A stretch of 64,000 bases of DNA from Mycobacterium sp. 1554424.7 (GTDB taxonomy: Bacteria; Actinomycetota; Actinomycetes; Mycobacteriales; Mycobacteriaceae), in the NCBI RefSeq assembly GCF_001665295.1, contig NZ_LZSE01000005.1, positions 62,001 through 126,000 on the forward strand, in the 5' to 3' direction. Positions 47,201 to 53,876 of the stretch are shown here, piece by piece (the first letter of the stretch is position 1; each line of letters opens with the position of its first letter). The notes under the pieces were generated by a model. That model searched no databases, was not told where the DNA came from, and worked only from the letters and a program-made list of their open reading frames with translations. The position numbers and the translations under genes were made by a program.

Positions 47201-47471
47201 ACGGCTCGAAACCGATCGGACGCACCACGACCAGCTCTTTGGCCACCGGTTCGAGCAGCAGTTCGACCTCGCCGACCAGGGTGGCCAGGTCGGTTTCGAT
47301 CCCGGCCGACGAGACCAGCTCCTCGAGGGTCTCCAGCCAGGCGCTGCCCTGGCCGCCGAAGGCGACGGCGTACGGCTCGCCGGCCGTCAGGCGGTCGACC
47401 AGAGCGTGAGTGCTGTGCGGGCTGTTCCCGTCGCGGTCGGCGGACACCCGGTCGTGCTCGTGGATCGTCAC
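38238..47471 (-). CDS. fas: Type I fatty acid synthase (multifunctional)
   Basis: About 3,077 residues, the mycobacterial FAS I making C16-C26 acyl-CoA. Domains in order with approximate sites: acetyltransferase (VVGHSQGV, Ser about 150), enoyl reductase (GGGIGTPERAAEYLSG, about 610), dehydratase (SGDHNPIHTD, about 1230), malonyl/palmitoyl transferase (GHSVGEYTAL, about 1437), acyl carrier (DGASSRRNQ, about 1813), ketoreductase (VVTGASKGS, about 2125) and ketosynthase (Cys in PVAACATAAVS, about 2720; His in SLTGHAKGG). GTG 47471 (MTIHEHDRVSADR) matches the annotated M. tuberculosis start as I recall it and has GGGGAG upstream. ATG 47489 would add six residues. The Pro/Ala/Glu-rich linker before the carrier domain is normal. 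Confidence 0.97.
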   Translation of the reverse strand: MTIHEHDRVSADRDGNSPHSTHALVDRLTAGEPYAVAFGGQGSAWLETLEELVSSAGIETDLATLVGEVELLLEPVAKELVVVRPIGFEPLRWVRALAAEDPIPSDKHLTSAAVSIPGVLLTQIAAARALGRQGMDWTATPPVAVVGHSQGVLAVEAFNAAGARDIELLALAQLIGAAGTLVARRRGISVLGDRPPMVSVTNADPERIRRLLEEFAQDVRTVLPPVLSIRNGRRSVVITGTPEQLSRFELYCQQISEKEEADRKNKIRGGDVFAPVFDPVRVEVGFHTPRLADGVDIVGGWAEKVGLDVALARKLTEAILVSGVDWVDEITHVHQAGARWILDLGPGDILTRLTAPVIRGLGVGIVPAATRGGQRNLFTVGATPEVARAWSTYAPGVVRLPDGRVKLSTKFTRLTGRSPILLAGMTPTTVDAKIVAAAANAGHWAELAGGGQVTEEIFADRIEELSGLLEPGRTYQFNALFLDPYLWKLQVGGKRLVQKARQSGAAIDGLVISAGIPDLEEAVALIEELGDVGITHVVFKPGTVEQIRSVIRIATEVPTKPVIAHVEGGRAGGHHSWEDLDDLLLATYSELRSRPNITVCVGGGIGTPERAAEYLSGRWAEAYGFPLMPIDGILVGTAAMATLESTTSPSVKRMLVETAGTDQWISAGKAQGGMASSRSQLGADIHEIDNSASRCGRLLDEVAGDAEAVAERRDEIIAAMANTAKPYFGDVGEMTYLQWLRRYVELAIGEGDSTADTASPGSPWLADTWRDRFQQMLQRAEARLHPKDFGPIETAFADEELLENPDQAIAALLESYPDAETVQLHPADVPFFVTLCKTLGKPVNFVPVIDKDVRRWWRSDSLWQAHDARYDADQVCIIPGTAAVAGITRMDEPVGELLDRFEQAAIDEALAAGAQPRAVTSRRLGRPDVTGPLAVVLDAPDVQWAGRTTTNPVHRIADPGDWLVHDGPESQRATHSSTGARLEAGDDGVVLSVPVSGAWVDIPFRLPANTVDGGTPVVSTEDAATAMRAVLAIAAGVDGPDFLPAVTDATATVTVDWDPERVADHTGVTAVFGEPLAPSLTTVPDALVGPCWPAVFASIGSAVTDSGVPVVEGLLSLVHLDHAAHVVGNLPKVRAELTVTATASRAVDTDMGRVVPVSVTISDADGAVIATLAERFAILGRTGGAELTDPVRAGGAVSENATDTPRRRRRDVTLAAPVDMRPFAVVSGDHNPIHTDRAAALLAGLESPIVHGMWLSAAAQHAATAADGKARPPARLVGWTARFLGMVRPGDEVDFRVDRVGIDQGAEVLEVAARVGSDLVMSATARLSSPRTVYAFPGQGIQHKGMGMEVRARSKAARKVWDAADKFTRETLGFSVLHVVRDNPTSIIASGVHYNHPEGVLYLTQFTQVAMATVAAAQVAEMREQGAFVEDAIACGHSVGEYTALACVTGIYELEALLEMVFHRGSKMHDIVPRDELGRSNYRLAAIRPSQIDLPDNEVPAFVAGIAESTGEFLEIVNFNLRGSQYAIAGTVRGLDALEAEVERRRELSGGRRSFILVPGIDVPFHSRVLRVGVADFRRALERVMPRDKDPDIIIGRYIPNLVPRPFTLDRDFVQEIRDLVPAEPLDEILADYDTWRRERPAELARKVLIELLAWQFASPVRWIETQDLLFTEEAAGGLGVERFVEIGVKSAPTVAGLATNTLKLPEYAHSTVEVLNAERDAAVLFATDTDPEPEPEDEVADSAGTESEAAAPETAAAAPVSAPAAPSGAARPDDITFDAADATLALIALSAKMRIDQIEQLDSIESITDGASSRRNQLLVDLGSELNLGAIDGAAEADLAGLRSQVTKLARTYKPYGPVLSDAINDQLRTVLGPSGKRPAAIVDRVKKTWELGDGWAKHVTVEVALGTREGTSVRGGAMGHLHEGALADAASVDKVIDAAVMSVAARHGVSVALPSAGGGGGATVDAAALSEFTDQITGRDGVLASAARLVLGQLGLDNPVGVSPAASDAELIDLVTAELGADWPRLVAPVFDAKKAVVFDDRWASAREDLVKLWLADEGDIDADWMRLSERFEGAGHVVATQATWWQGKALAAGRQIHASLYGRIAAGAENPLPGPSSNEVAVVTGASKGSIAASVVARLLDGGATVIATTSKLDDERLAFYRGLYRDHARYGAALWVVAANMASYSDIDALVEWVGTEQTESLGPQSIHIKDAQTPTLLFPFAAPRVAGDLSEAGSRAEMEMKVLLWAVQRLIGGLSKIGAERDIASRLHVVLPGSPNRGMFGGDGAYGEAKSALDALVSRWHAESSWAARVSLAHALIGWTRGTGLMGHNDAIVSAVEEAGVTTYSTDEMAAMLLSLCDVESKVAAASKPIEADLTGGLADVDLDMAELAAKAREEMSAEAVHDDDDAAAGTIRALPSPPRGYRPAPPPEWADLDVDPADLVVIVGGAELGPYGSSRTRFEMEVDNELSAAGVLELAWTTGLIRWEDDPQPGWYDSESGDLVDESELVERYHDIVVERCGIREFVDDGAIDPDHASPLLVSVFLDKDFAFVVSSEADARAFVEFDPEHTIIRPVPDSSDWQVIRKAGTEIRVPRKTKLSRVVGGQLPTGFDPTVWGISPDMAGSIDRVAVWNIVATVDAFLSAGFTPAEVMRYVHPSMVANTMGTGMGGGTSMQTLYHGNLLGRNKPNDIFQEILPNIVAAHVVQSYIGSYGAMIHPVAACATAAVSMEEGLDKIRLGKAEMVVAGGIDDLTLEGIIGFGDMSATADTGMMRGRGIHDSKFSRPNDRRRLGFVEAQGGGTILLARGDLALKMGLPVLAVVAFAQSFGDGVHTSIPAPGLGALGAGRGGKESPLARALAKLGVGADDVAVVSKHDTSTLANDPNETELHERLADSLGRSPGAPLFVVSQKSLTGHAKGGAAVFQTMGLCQMLRDGVIPPNRSLDCVDDELAGSAHFVWVRETLRLGEKFPLKAGLLTSLGFGHVSGLVALVHPQAFLAALDADQRADYQRRADARLLAGQRRLVSAIAGGAPMYQRPPDRRFDHDVPEKRQEAAMLLNPASRLGEDDAYEVPAG

Positions 47472-47853
47472 CTTCTGTCTCCCCTGCATGCGTCTTTACG
47501 TCTCGGTTTCGTTCGGCCGGTCCCGACGGTGGGAGCCTGCTTCTATAACGTCGATTCCCCGTCGAATCACAGCCGGAGGACGGCTGGCCGGTGTGCTGTC
47601 GGCGGACCGCCCCGGTGGATCGAGCGACGCGGCGGACAGCAGCGGCTGTACTAAGAGTGTCATAAGGATCAGTGCCCTTTTTGCGAGTTGATCGGTTACT
47701 GGTGAGTTCTACGCACGGGTAACCGTGTCGTGGGTAACACCGGCTTTGACCGCCCGCGCGGGCGCGGCGAACAAACCTGCTGCATGCAGGTGGTTACGGT
47801 CGAGTAGCTATAACTGCGCTGATCAAGGCACGATTGTTATGTAATCGTTATGT
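47472..47853 (-). promoter_or_regulatory. fas upstream region with inverted GGTTAC/GTAACC elements
   Basis: No gene is supported in this gap. GGTTAC (47694-47699) and GTAACC (47719-47724) form an inverted pair, with another GGTAAC at 47733-47738. In M. tuberculosis the regulator FasR binds inverted repeats in the fas promoter. These elements are candidates, but I cannot match them to a published site from memory. Confidence 0.4.
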
Positions 47854-47902
47854 TAAAAAAACCGACTCGCTCAACGGCCGCTGACACCGCGTCAGTGCCG
47901 TT
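47854..47902 (-). terminator. Intrinsic terminator downstream of the DUF1906 gene
   Basis: On the minus strand AACGGC-(A)-CTGAC pairs with GTCAG-(CG)-GCCGTT around a 5-base loop. A run of seven T follows about a dozen bases later (A-run at 47855-47861 on the plus strand). It separates the DUF1906 transcript from the fas promoter. Confidence 0.65.
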
Positions 47903-47967
47903 CAGAGAACCCGGCTGGGCCGAAAATGAGCGAACGAGTGTTTGCTGGAAGTTGGACCGTCGGGACC

Positions 47968-48687
47968 CTAGGCCCACTGACCGAATTGGGGTTTGAGGAT
48001 TTCGTTGACGTCGACCCCGACGCCGCCGACGCTTCGTTTGTCGATCTCGACCTGATGCAGGCTCGCGGCGGGATGGGTGAAGCCCTTCGGCGAGCCCCAG
48101 TTGTGCTGCCAGAAGTAGGCGCCGAGGCCGTCGTGCAGCGCCCAGTCGATGGTTTTGGAATTGGCATACACGCCCGTGCGCTCGTGCCCGATCACCGACT
48201 CCCAGGACCGCAGATACGGCACTATCTGCTGCTTGTACTGCTCGTAAGACGGGTCGTCGTCGATCGACGCATAGATCGGGGCGTTCGCCGGACCGCCCGC
48301 GCCGGCGTGCAACTGCATGCCGCGCTGCGCGTGTTGCAGGCCCGCGCCCGCCCCGCCCAGCCAGTCGGCGGTGGACCCCTTGCCGTACTGGTAGCAGGAG
48401 ACGATCTTGAGCCCGTTACTGCTCAGGTCACGGGCTTCGCCGACCTGGATCGGCTTGCCCAGCATCCAGTTGCCGCCGGGCCGGCGGTCCGACACATAGC
48501 GGATGGATCCCACCGCCCCGGCGGCCCTGATCTGGCTGGCCGGGATTACCCCGGCCGCGTAGTCCAGCAGGGTGCCGAGAGACGCCGACGCCGGCGCGGC
48601 GCGCAACGACGCCGCCGCGACGCCCAGCCCTACCAGCCCGGGGGCCGCGGCCGCGAATTTGAGCACGTCACGGCGCGAGACCGACAC
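47968..48687 (-). CDS. Tat-exported DUF1906 glycoside-hydrolase-like protein (Rv2525c-like)
   Basis: A 239-residue protein. The N-terminal twin-arginine signal is VSRRDVLKFAAAAPGLVGLGVAAASL, with cleavage near APASAS. The mature part is a TIM-barrel-like DUF1906 domain: GSIRYVSDRRPGG, KIVSCYQYG, IYASIDDDP (acidic residues at the barrel mouth), HERTGVYANSKTIDWA and YFWQHNWGSP. Rv2525c is a Tat substrate linked to envelope integrity and beta-lactam response, and resembles glycoside hydrolases. GTG 48687 is the start. Confidence 0.92.
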   Translation of the reverse strand: MSVSRRDVLKFAAAAPGLVGLGVAAASLRAAPASASLGTLLDYAAGVIPASQIRAAGAVGSIRYVSDRRPGGNWMLGKPIQVGEARDLSSNGLKIVSCYQYGKGSTADWLGGAGAGLQHAQRGMQLHAGAGGPANAPIYASIDDDPSYEQYKQQIVPYLRSWESVIGHERTGVYANSKTIDWALHDGLGAYFWQHNWGSPKGFTHPAASLHQVEIDKRSVGGVGVDVNEILKPQFGQWA

Positions 48688-48756
48688 ATGCCACAGGGTA
48701 CGACAGGAACATCACTGGCCCCATCAACCACTTGGTCCACACTGGTCACATATGTG

Positions 48757-49632
48757 TCACGGCGGCGCATCGCCGGGCAGCACGATGACGATCAGAGCCT
48801 CCAGGCCGCGGCGGGCGGTCTGCCGCGACATCTCCTCGAGGAAGTGGGCGGCCGCCGGACTGATGGATGCGGCCCAGGCCCGGAATCCCTGCACCATCAC
48901 CGGGTCGTCGGCCAATAACGGTGCCACCCGCCGCAGCACGCCAACCACGTCGTCGGGCAACGGGTCGGCCACTTGCGCGTCGATCCAGGTGCGCGCGAGT
49001 TCTGTTGCCGCGGAATCGCTTTCGTCCAACGAAACGACGTCGTTGGCGAGTTTGCGCAGTCGGTCGAAGAGCACCTGATGTCCAGGCGTCTCGGCCAGCT
49101 GCTCAAGCAGCGTGCTGGCCGCCGGCGGCAACGCCATCTGCCCGAACAAGGCGGGAACCGGCAGCTCCCACTCGTCGAACAGGCTGGCGTACATCGCCGT
49201 GACGGGCGCGGCGAGCGGGGCGGTGAGCCTGCCGATGACGCCGATGCTGTCGCGGTGCCTGGTCGCCAGCCTGCGCAGGATGTCTTCGTTGAGATTGGTA
49301 GCGTCGGCGATCCCGGTGGCGGTATCGATCGCCGCGATCAGCTGATCCAACCGGTCGCGCTCGCGCACCAGCAAGGTGCGGTGCTCGTCTAGCAGCGCCG
49401 CCAGGGTGGTCTGACCGCCGTCGAGCAATCTCTGGATGTCGTTGATACCGACTCCGAGGCTTCTCATCAGGTCGATGCGCAGCAGCTCGAGCACCTGGTC
49501 GACGTCGAACACGCGGTAGCCGTTGCTCAGGTATTCGGCGTGCAGCAGCCCGATTTTCTCGTAGTGGCGGATGCGGCCCGATGCGATCCCGGTCAGGGCC
49601 GCGACGTCGCCGATCAGCAACTGCTCAGCCAC
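48757..49632 (-). CDS. MerR-family transcriptional activator
   Basis: A 291-residue protein from GTG 49632. The MerR helix-turn-helix is LLIGDVAALTGIASGRIRHYEKIGLLHAEYLSNGYRVFDVDQVLELLRIDLMRSLGVGINDIQRLL. A dimerisation coiled coil follows (TLLVRERDRLDQLIAAIDTA), then a large C-terminal helical domain of about 170 residues likely to bind an organic ligand, as in TipA-like MerR proteins. There are no metal-binding Cys. It faces the Rieske gene across a 40-base gap containing a long-spacer promoter, its obvious target. Confidence 0.88.
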   Translation of the reverse strand: MAEQLLIGDVAALTGIASGRIRHYEKIGLLHAEYLSNGYRVFDVDQVLELLRIDLMRSLGVGINDIQRLLDGGQTTLAALLDEHRTLLVRERDRLDQLIAAIDTATGIADATNLNEDILRRLATRHRDSIGVIGRLTAPLAAPVTAMYASLFDEWELPVPALFGQMALPPAASTLLEQLAETPGHQVLFDRLRKLANDVVSLDESDSAATELARTWIDAQVADPLPDDVVGVLRRVAPLLADDPVMVQGFRAWAASISPAAAHFLEEMSRQTARRGLEALIVIVLPGDAPP

Positions 49633-49635
49633 GGC

Positions 49636-49666
49636 TTGACCTTACAACTGTCGCAAGGTCTGTACT
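49636..49666 (+). promoter_or_regulatory. MerR-type 19-bp-spacer promoter of the Rieske gene
   Basis: TTGACC (49636-49641) and TGTACT (49661-49666) are separated by 19 bases, the over-long spacing MerR proteins compensate. The dyad ACCTT (49639-49643)/AAGGT (49655-49659) lies between them. Transcription would begin at about 49673, the A of the Rieske ATG, giving a leaderless message. Confidence 0.72.
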
Positions 49667-49672
49667 GGGCGT

Positions 49673-50929
49673 ATGGAGCGCGACCAGCTGATCGACCTGA
49701 CGCGCCGCGCGCTGAAGTTGGCCCGCGACAGGACGACGGATCTCGCCGCGTCACAGCATCTGGTCGACGCGCGCGACTACACGTCGGTCCAGCGACACGA
49801 GCAGGACCGGGCCATGCTCCTGGCCAGCCCGCAACTTGTCGGCTACGTCTCGGAGCTGCCAGGTCCGGGCGCGTACTGCACCAAGGAGGTGATGGGCCGA
49901 TCGGTCCTGCTGACCCGAACGTCCGCGGGTTCGGTCAAGGCATTCGACAACGTCTGCCTGCACCGCCAATCGCAGGTCGCGTCGGGGTGCGGCACGGCGA
50001 AGCGGTTCACGTGTCCCTACCACGCGTGGACGTACGACAACACGGGCCGCTTGGTGGCGCTTCCGGGACATGAGGGGTTCCCGGAGGCGTCGATCGCAAG
50101 CGCGGCGAAGCCGGGCGCAGCGGGTCGGCGCCCATCGGAAGAGGCGTCGATCGCAAGCGCGGCGAAGCCGGGCGCAGCGGGTCGGCGCCCATCGGAAGAG
50201 GCGTCGATCAAGTCTGATGGTTTAACGGAACTGCCGGCCGCCGAGTACGCCGGATTCCTTTGGGTCGCGCTGGATCCCGGCGCGACGCTGGACGTCGCGG
50301 CGCACCTGGGACCGCTGGCCGACGAGCTCGATTCCTGGGGCATCGGGCGGTGGTCCCCACTGGGCGAGAAGGTGCTCGACTTTCCGATCAATTGGAAGCT
50401 GGCGGCCGACACCTTCGCGGAGAACTACCATTTCGCCACCGTGCACCGGCAAACCTTTGCCACCATCGCCCGCAGCAACTGCACGGTGTTCGACTCATAT
50501 GGCCCCCATCACCGGTTGATCTTCCCGCTCAACGCAATCCTTGGGCTCGACGATGTCCCCGAAGAGCAGTGGGACCCGTTCCACAACATGGTCGTGATCT
50601 ACGCGCTGTTCCCCAACATCGTGCTGTCGGTGACCATCGCCAACGGCGAGCTCTTCCGCATCTACCCGGGCGATCGGCCCGGCCGGTCGATCACCGTGCA
50701 CCAGAACTCGACACCGCTGGACCTGTCCGACGAATCCGTGGCCGCCGGCGCTCAAGCCGTATTCGATTACGCCCACGCCACGGTCCGCGACGAGGACTAC
50801 CGGCTGGTCGAGGCCCTGCAGGCCAACCTCGAGTCGGGCGCTCGGGATCACCTCGTGTTCGGCCGCAACGAGCCGGGGCTGCAGCATCGCCACATCACCT
50901 GGGCCGAAGCGCTCGCGCCGAGACGGTAA
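49673..50929 (+). CDS. Rieske non-heme iron oxygenase, alpha subunit, with in-frame repeat insert
   Basis: A 418-residue ring-hydroxylating oxygenase. The Rieske [2Fe-2S] ligands are in VCLHRQSQVASGCG and FTCPYHAWTYDNTGRLVALPG (C-x-H, C-x2-H). The catalytic domain carries the mononuclear-iron His pair in WKLAADTFAENYHFATVHRQTF. Between the domains, after HEGFP, lie two copies of a 19-residue block starting EASIASAAKPG plus a third partial copy. Without them the sequence would run smoothly into IKSDGLTELPAAEYAGFLWVAL. The start at ATG 49673 fits the leaderless MerR promoter. No ferredoxin or reductase is adjacent, so electron donors are encoded elsewhere. Substrate unknown. Confidence 0.88.
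   Translation: MERDQLIDLTRRALKLARDRTTDLAASQHLVDARDYTSVQRHEQDRAMLLASPQLVGYVSELPGPGAYCTKEVMGRSVLLTRTSAGSVKAFDNVCLHRQSQVASGCGTAKRFTCPYHAWTYDNTGRLVALPGHEGFPEASIASAAKPGAAGRRPSEEASIASAAKPGAAGRRPSEEASIKSDGLTELPAAEYAGFLWVALDPGATLDVAAHLGPLADELDSWGIGRWSPLGEKVLDFPINWKLAADTFAENYHFATVHRQTFATIARSNCTVFDSYGPHHRLIFPLNAILGLDDVPEEQWDPFHNMVVIYALFPNIVLSVTIANGELFRIYPGDRPGRSITVHQNSTPLDLSDESVAAGAQAVFDYAHATVRDEDYRLVEALQANLESGARDHLVFGRNEPGLQHRHITWAEALAPRR
50084..50209 (+). repeat. Intragenic 57-bp tandem repeat (2.2 copies)
   Basis: Identical 57-bp units at 50084-50140 and 50141-50197, followed by the first 12 bases of a third. The unit is a multiple of three and keeps the Rieske gene in frame. It is very GC-rich and reads like a mycobacterial VNTR minisatellite rather than coding sequence of the family. 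Confidence 0.92.
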
Positions 50930-50966
50930 ATTTGCAGCAAAAGTTCGAGTAGACGCCTGCGAATTT

Positions 50967-52313
50967 TCAGCCTCGGCGCGCGTCGTCGGACAGGACCGCG
51001 ATAAGATCCTCGAGAATCGTTGCCAACAAATCGTTTTCGACGGGTGCGATCCCGGTCAACAACTCGACTGCCTCGGTGCGACGGCCGGCGGCCACCAACG
51101 GCACCAACTTATCGACCGTCGATTGCAGCTCGGCGCCGGCGTCGGCGCCGGCGGTGGCCAGCACCTCGACCAGCTCCCAATCGCGGTACAGCGCGAGAGA
51201 GCGCTCGTTGAACGCGAACCCGGTCACGGGTTTTCCCCATAGCGTTCCCCGGTAGCGGTAGGGACCTTCCATGTACTCGATCGGCAGGCCGTGCGCCGGG
51301 ACCGCCACTAGCGGCTCCCCCATGATGTCGAGTTGCAGTGTGGCGCAGGTGATCCGGTGCCGGTCCGGCATGTAGCGGGCTGAGGCAACGGGCCGCACCA
51401 GCGGCCGCACCGTGTTCGGCCAGCGGACGTAGCTGCTGATGGTGACCTCGACGTCTTCGGCGCACTGCGGCGCTATCGCGGGGTCGGGGTGACTGGTCGT
51501 GATGCCGGTAAACGGCTGCAGCGCATTGCCGTTCGTGCGGTCGAACTGCCGCCAGATGCTCAGGTCCACGCCGTTGTCGAAGTTGATGGTGCGCCATTCG
51601 TGCGACCTGGCCCGCGGGTCTCCCCCGCTGCCCCCGCCGCCGGCGTACTTCGGGAACCACTGCCGGTCGACGTGGCCGCCGTTGCCGGAGACCTGCTCGA
51701 CCACGTCGCCCCAGCGCAACGTTCCCGTCATCGCCATTCCCGTCTGGAAATACGAGTACGTGTCGCTTTGGCCGAAGCAGGTGATCTTCCCGTTGTAGGT
51801 CGATGCGCCCACCGGTGTCGGTGCGCGCGTTGGGGTTACGGCCAGGTCGAGCCGCATCGGCCGGCCCAAGTGGTCCTCACCCACCAGGCTGACGCGATAC
51901 GTGAACGGCAGCAATTCCCCGTCGCCGCTGCGGCAGGCGCTCCACGACGCGGTGCCCGCGCCGCTGTGGTAGCTGAGGTCGAGATAGCCCGACGCCATGG
52001 CCAGCTTGCGCCGCGCCCCCGGTTCCATGTTGGCAGGGGGCATGTCGTAATCCGTGTAGGTGCCGTAGTCGCCGGTGTCCAGGTCGAACAGCGCCATCGT
52101 GTAGAAATCCGCGACGATCGTTCCGCCGGGCCGGTTCTTGTTGAAGATGGTCAGGAAGGCAAACGAGCGGCCGCTTTCGGCGGCATCGAGCTGGCCGGCG
52201 ATGAACCAGGTGTCCGACTCCTGATCGGCGTGTTCCCCTTCGGCGGCCGGGAAATCCAGCTGGGGATCGCCGGGGACCAACCGGAACGGGTAAGTGCGCC
52301 AGTCGGTATCCAT
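50967..52313 (-). CDS. AttH/CrtC-like lipocalin-fold protein
   Basis: A 448-residue soluble protein from ATG 52313 (MDTDWRTYPFRLVPGD), with AAGGA about 6 bases upstream. The central part has the AttH/carotenoid-hydratase signature: GNGGHVDRQWFPKYAG followed by HEWRTINFDNGVDLSIWRQFDR, and a second calyx half with DIMGEPLVAVPAHGLPIEYMEGPYRYRG. The C-terminal 70 residues are helical and specific to this protein. Relatives hydrate carotenoids or act in terpenoid and lipid metabolism. It is divergent from the aldehyde dehydrogenase, with the shared motif between them. Function inferred only by fold. Confidence 0.65.
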   Translation of the reverse strand: MDTDWRTYPFRLVPGDPQLDFPAAEGEHADQESDTWFIAGQLDAAESGRSFAFLTIFNKNRPGGTIVADFYTMALFDLDTGDYGTYTDYDMPPANMEPGARRKLAMASGYLDLSYHSGAGTASWSACRSGDGELLPFTYRVSLVGEDHLGRPMRLDLAVTPTRAPTPVGASTYNGKITCFGQSDTYSYFQTGMAMTGTLRWGDVVEQVSGNGGHVDRQWFPKYAGGGGSGGDPRARSHEWRTINFDNGVDLSIWRQFDRTNGNALQPFTGITTSHPDPAIAPQCAEDVEVTISSYVRWPNTVRPLVRPVASARYMPDRHRITCATLQLDIMGEPLVAVPAHGLPIEYMEGPYRYRGTLWGKPVTGFAFNERSLALYRDWELVEVLATAGADAGAELQSTVDKLVPLVAAGRRTEAVELLTGIAPVENDLLATILEDLIAVLSDDARRG

Positions 52314-52348
52314 GTCGCTTCCTTGCCACGGCGCCATCTTGCTTTTTT

Positions 52349-52369
52349 CACTATGTTAGCGTCAATAGC
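52349..52369. promoter_or_regulatory. Cluster motif, copy 1 (aldehyde dehydrogenase/AttH-like divergent promoter)
   Basis: On the minus strand this reads GCTATTGACGCTAACATAGT, related to sites at 58607 and 62532 (consensus CTATTNNNRCYATNNT with one or two mismatches per site). It is a candidate site for the GntR regulator at 62590. Confidence 0.4.
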
Positions 52370-52409
52370 GAAATTACGGTCGCGGTCCCATCCCTGAGGA
52401 AGTGCCCCG

Positions 52410-53876
52410 ATGACAGAAAATTCCGGCCATCGTTCCTATAACGAACTGTTCATCGGGGGGCAGTGGCGCAAGCCCGTCAACCCGCAGCAGCTCGCCGTGA
52501 TCTCCCCGCACTCCGAAGAACCGGTCGGCCACGCCCAAGTGGCGGGGCCCGAGGACGTCGACGCCGCCGTCGCCGCCGCGCGGAGCGCCTTCGACCACGG
52601 CCCGTGGCCCCACCTGACCCATGCCGACCGGATGGCCAAGGTCGAACAGCTCGCCGCGATCTACGCCGGGCACATCGAGGAGATGGCCGACCTGATCACC
52701 GACGAGATGGGGTCCCCGCGCAGCTTCAGCCGGCTCGGCCAAGGGGCCGCCGCGGCCTCGCTGATCCACCTCGCGCTGGCCGCCGCGCGCGACTTTCCCT
52801 GGACAGAACGCCGCCAGGGCGTGCTCGGGGAGGTGCACTTGCGCAGGGCCCCGGTCGGGGTGGTCGGGGCGATCGTGCCGTGGAACGTGCCGCAGTTCCT
52901 GATCATGCCCAAACTGATTCCGGCCCTCATCGCCGGCTGCACGGTGATCATCAAGCCCGCGCCCGAAACGCCTTTGGACGCTTTGTGGTTGGCGGAAATG
53001 ATCGAGCAGCTGGACCTGCCCGACGGGGTGGTCTCGGTGCTGCCGGGCGGACCCGAAATCGGGGAGGCGCTGGTGCGCCATCCCGGTGTCGACAAGATCG
53101 CGTTCACCGGCTCCAGCGCTGTCGGGCGCCGCATCGCCGCGCTCTGCGGCGAGCAGCTGAAACGCTACAGCCTCGAGCTGGGCGGCAAGTCGGCGGCGAT
53201 CATTCTCGACGACGCCGACATCGCCAAGACCGTCGCCGGGCTGAAAACCGCCGGCCTGATGAACAACGGCCAGGCCTGCGTCGCCCAGACCCGCATCCTG
53301 GTCAGCGATCGGCGGCACGACGAGGTCGTCGACGCGCTCGCCGACATGATGTCGGGGCTGAACGTCGGCGATCCGGCCGACGAGGCCACCGACATCGGAC
53401 CCCTTGTCGCGCAACGCCAACAACGCCGGGTGCAGGAGTACGTCCGGTCCGGCAAGAGCGAAGGGGCCCGCGTCGTGCTCGGCGGCGACGACAGTCCCTC
53501 CGACCGCGGCTGGTACGTGCGGCCAACGCTGTTCACCGACGCCACCAACGACATGCGCATCGCCCGCGAGGAGATCTTCGGTCCGGTGTTGACGGTGCTG
53601 CGCTACCGCGACGAGGACGACGCGATCCGGATCGCCAACGAGAGCGACTACGGCCTGGCCGGCTCGGTGTGGACCTCCGACATCGCCCACGGCTTGGAGG
53701 TCGCGGCCGGTGTCCGCACCGGCACCTACGGCATCAACATGTACACGCTCGACATCGGCGCCCCGTTCGGCGGCTTCAAGCAATCGGGCATCGGCCGCGA
53801 GTTCGGCCCGGAGGGCCTGCACGAGTACGTCGAGCTTCAGACGCTGGTGTGCAAGGGCAAGCTTCCGCCGCTATAG
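52410..53876 (+). CDS. NAD(P)-dependent aldehyde dehydrogenase
   Basis: A 488-residue ALDH-superfamily enzyme oxidising an aldehyde to an acid. Motifs are [67 protein letters not shown], the general-base Glu in [14 protein letters not shown], the catalytic Cys in [15 protein letters not shown], and [35 protein letters not shown]. It has the length and motif spacing of class 1/2 enzymes. It converges with the next gene, overlapping by six bases. It probably oxidises an aldehyde intermediate of the cluster pathway. Confidence 0.93.
   Translation: MTENSGHRSYNELFIGGQWRKPVNPQQLAVISPHSEEPVGHAQVAGPEDVDAAVAAARSAFDHGPWPHLTHADRMAKVEQLAAIYAGHIEEMADLITDEMGSPRSFSRLGQGAAAASLIHLALAAARDFPWTERRQGVLGEVHLRRAPVGVVGAIVPWNVPQFLIMPKLIPALIAGCTVIIKPAPETPLDALWLAEMIEQLDLPDGVVSVLPGGPEIGEALVRHPGVDKIAFTGSSAVGRRIAALCGEQLKRYSLELGGKSAAIILDDADIAKTVAGLKTAGLMNNGQACVAQTRILVSDRRHDEVVDALADMMSGLNVGDPADEATDIGPLVAQRQQRRVQEYVRSGKSEGARVVLGGDDSPSDRGWYVRPTLFTDATNDMRIAREEIFGPVLTVLRYRDEDDAIRIANESDYGLAGSVWTSDIAHGLEVAAGVRTGTYGINMYTLDIGAPFGGFKQSGIGREFGPEGLHEYVELQTLVCKGKLPPL

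Noticed and set aside
50084-50209. CRISPR-like direct repeats
   Set aside because: Units are directly adjacent without spacers and keep an open reading frame; this is a tandem repeat.
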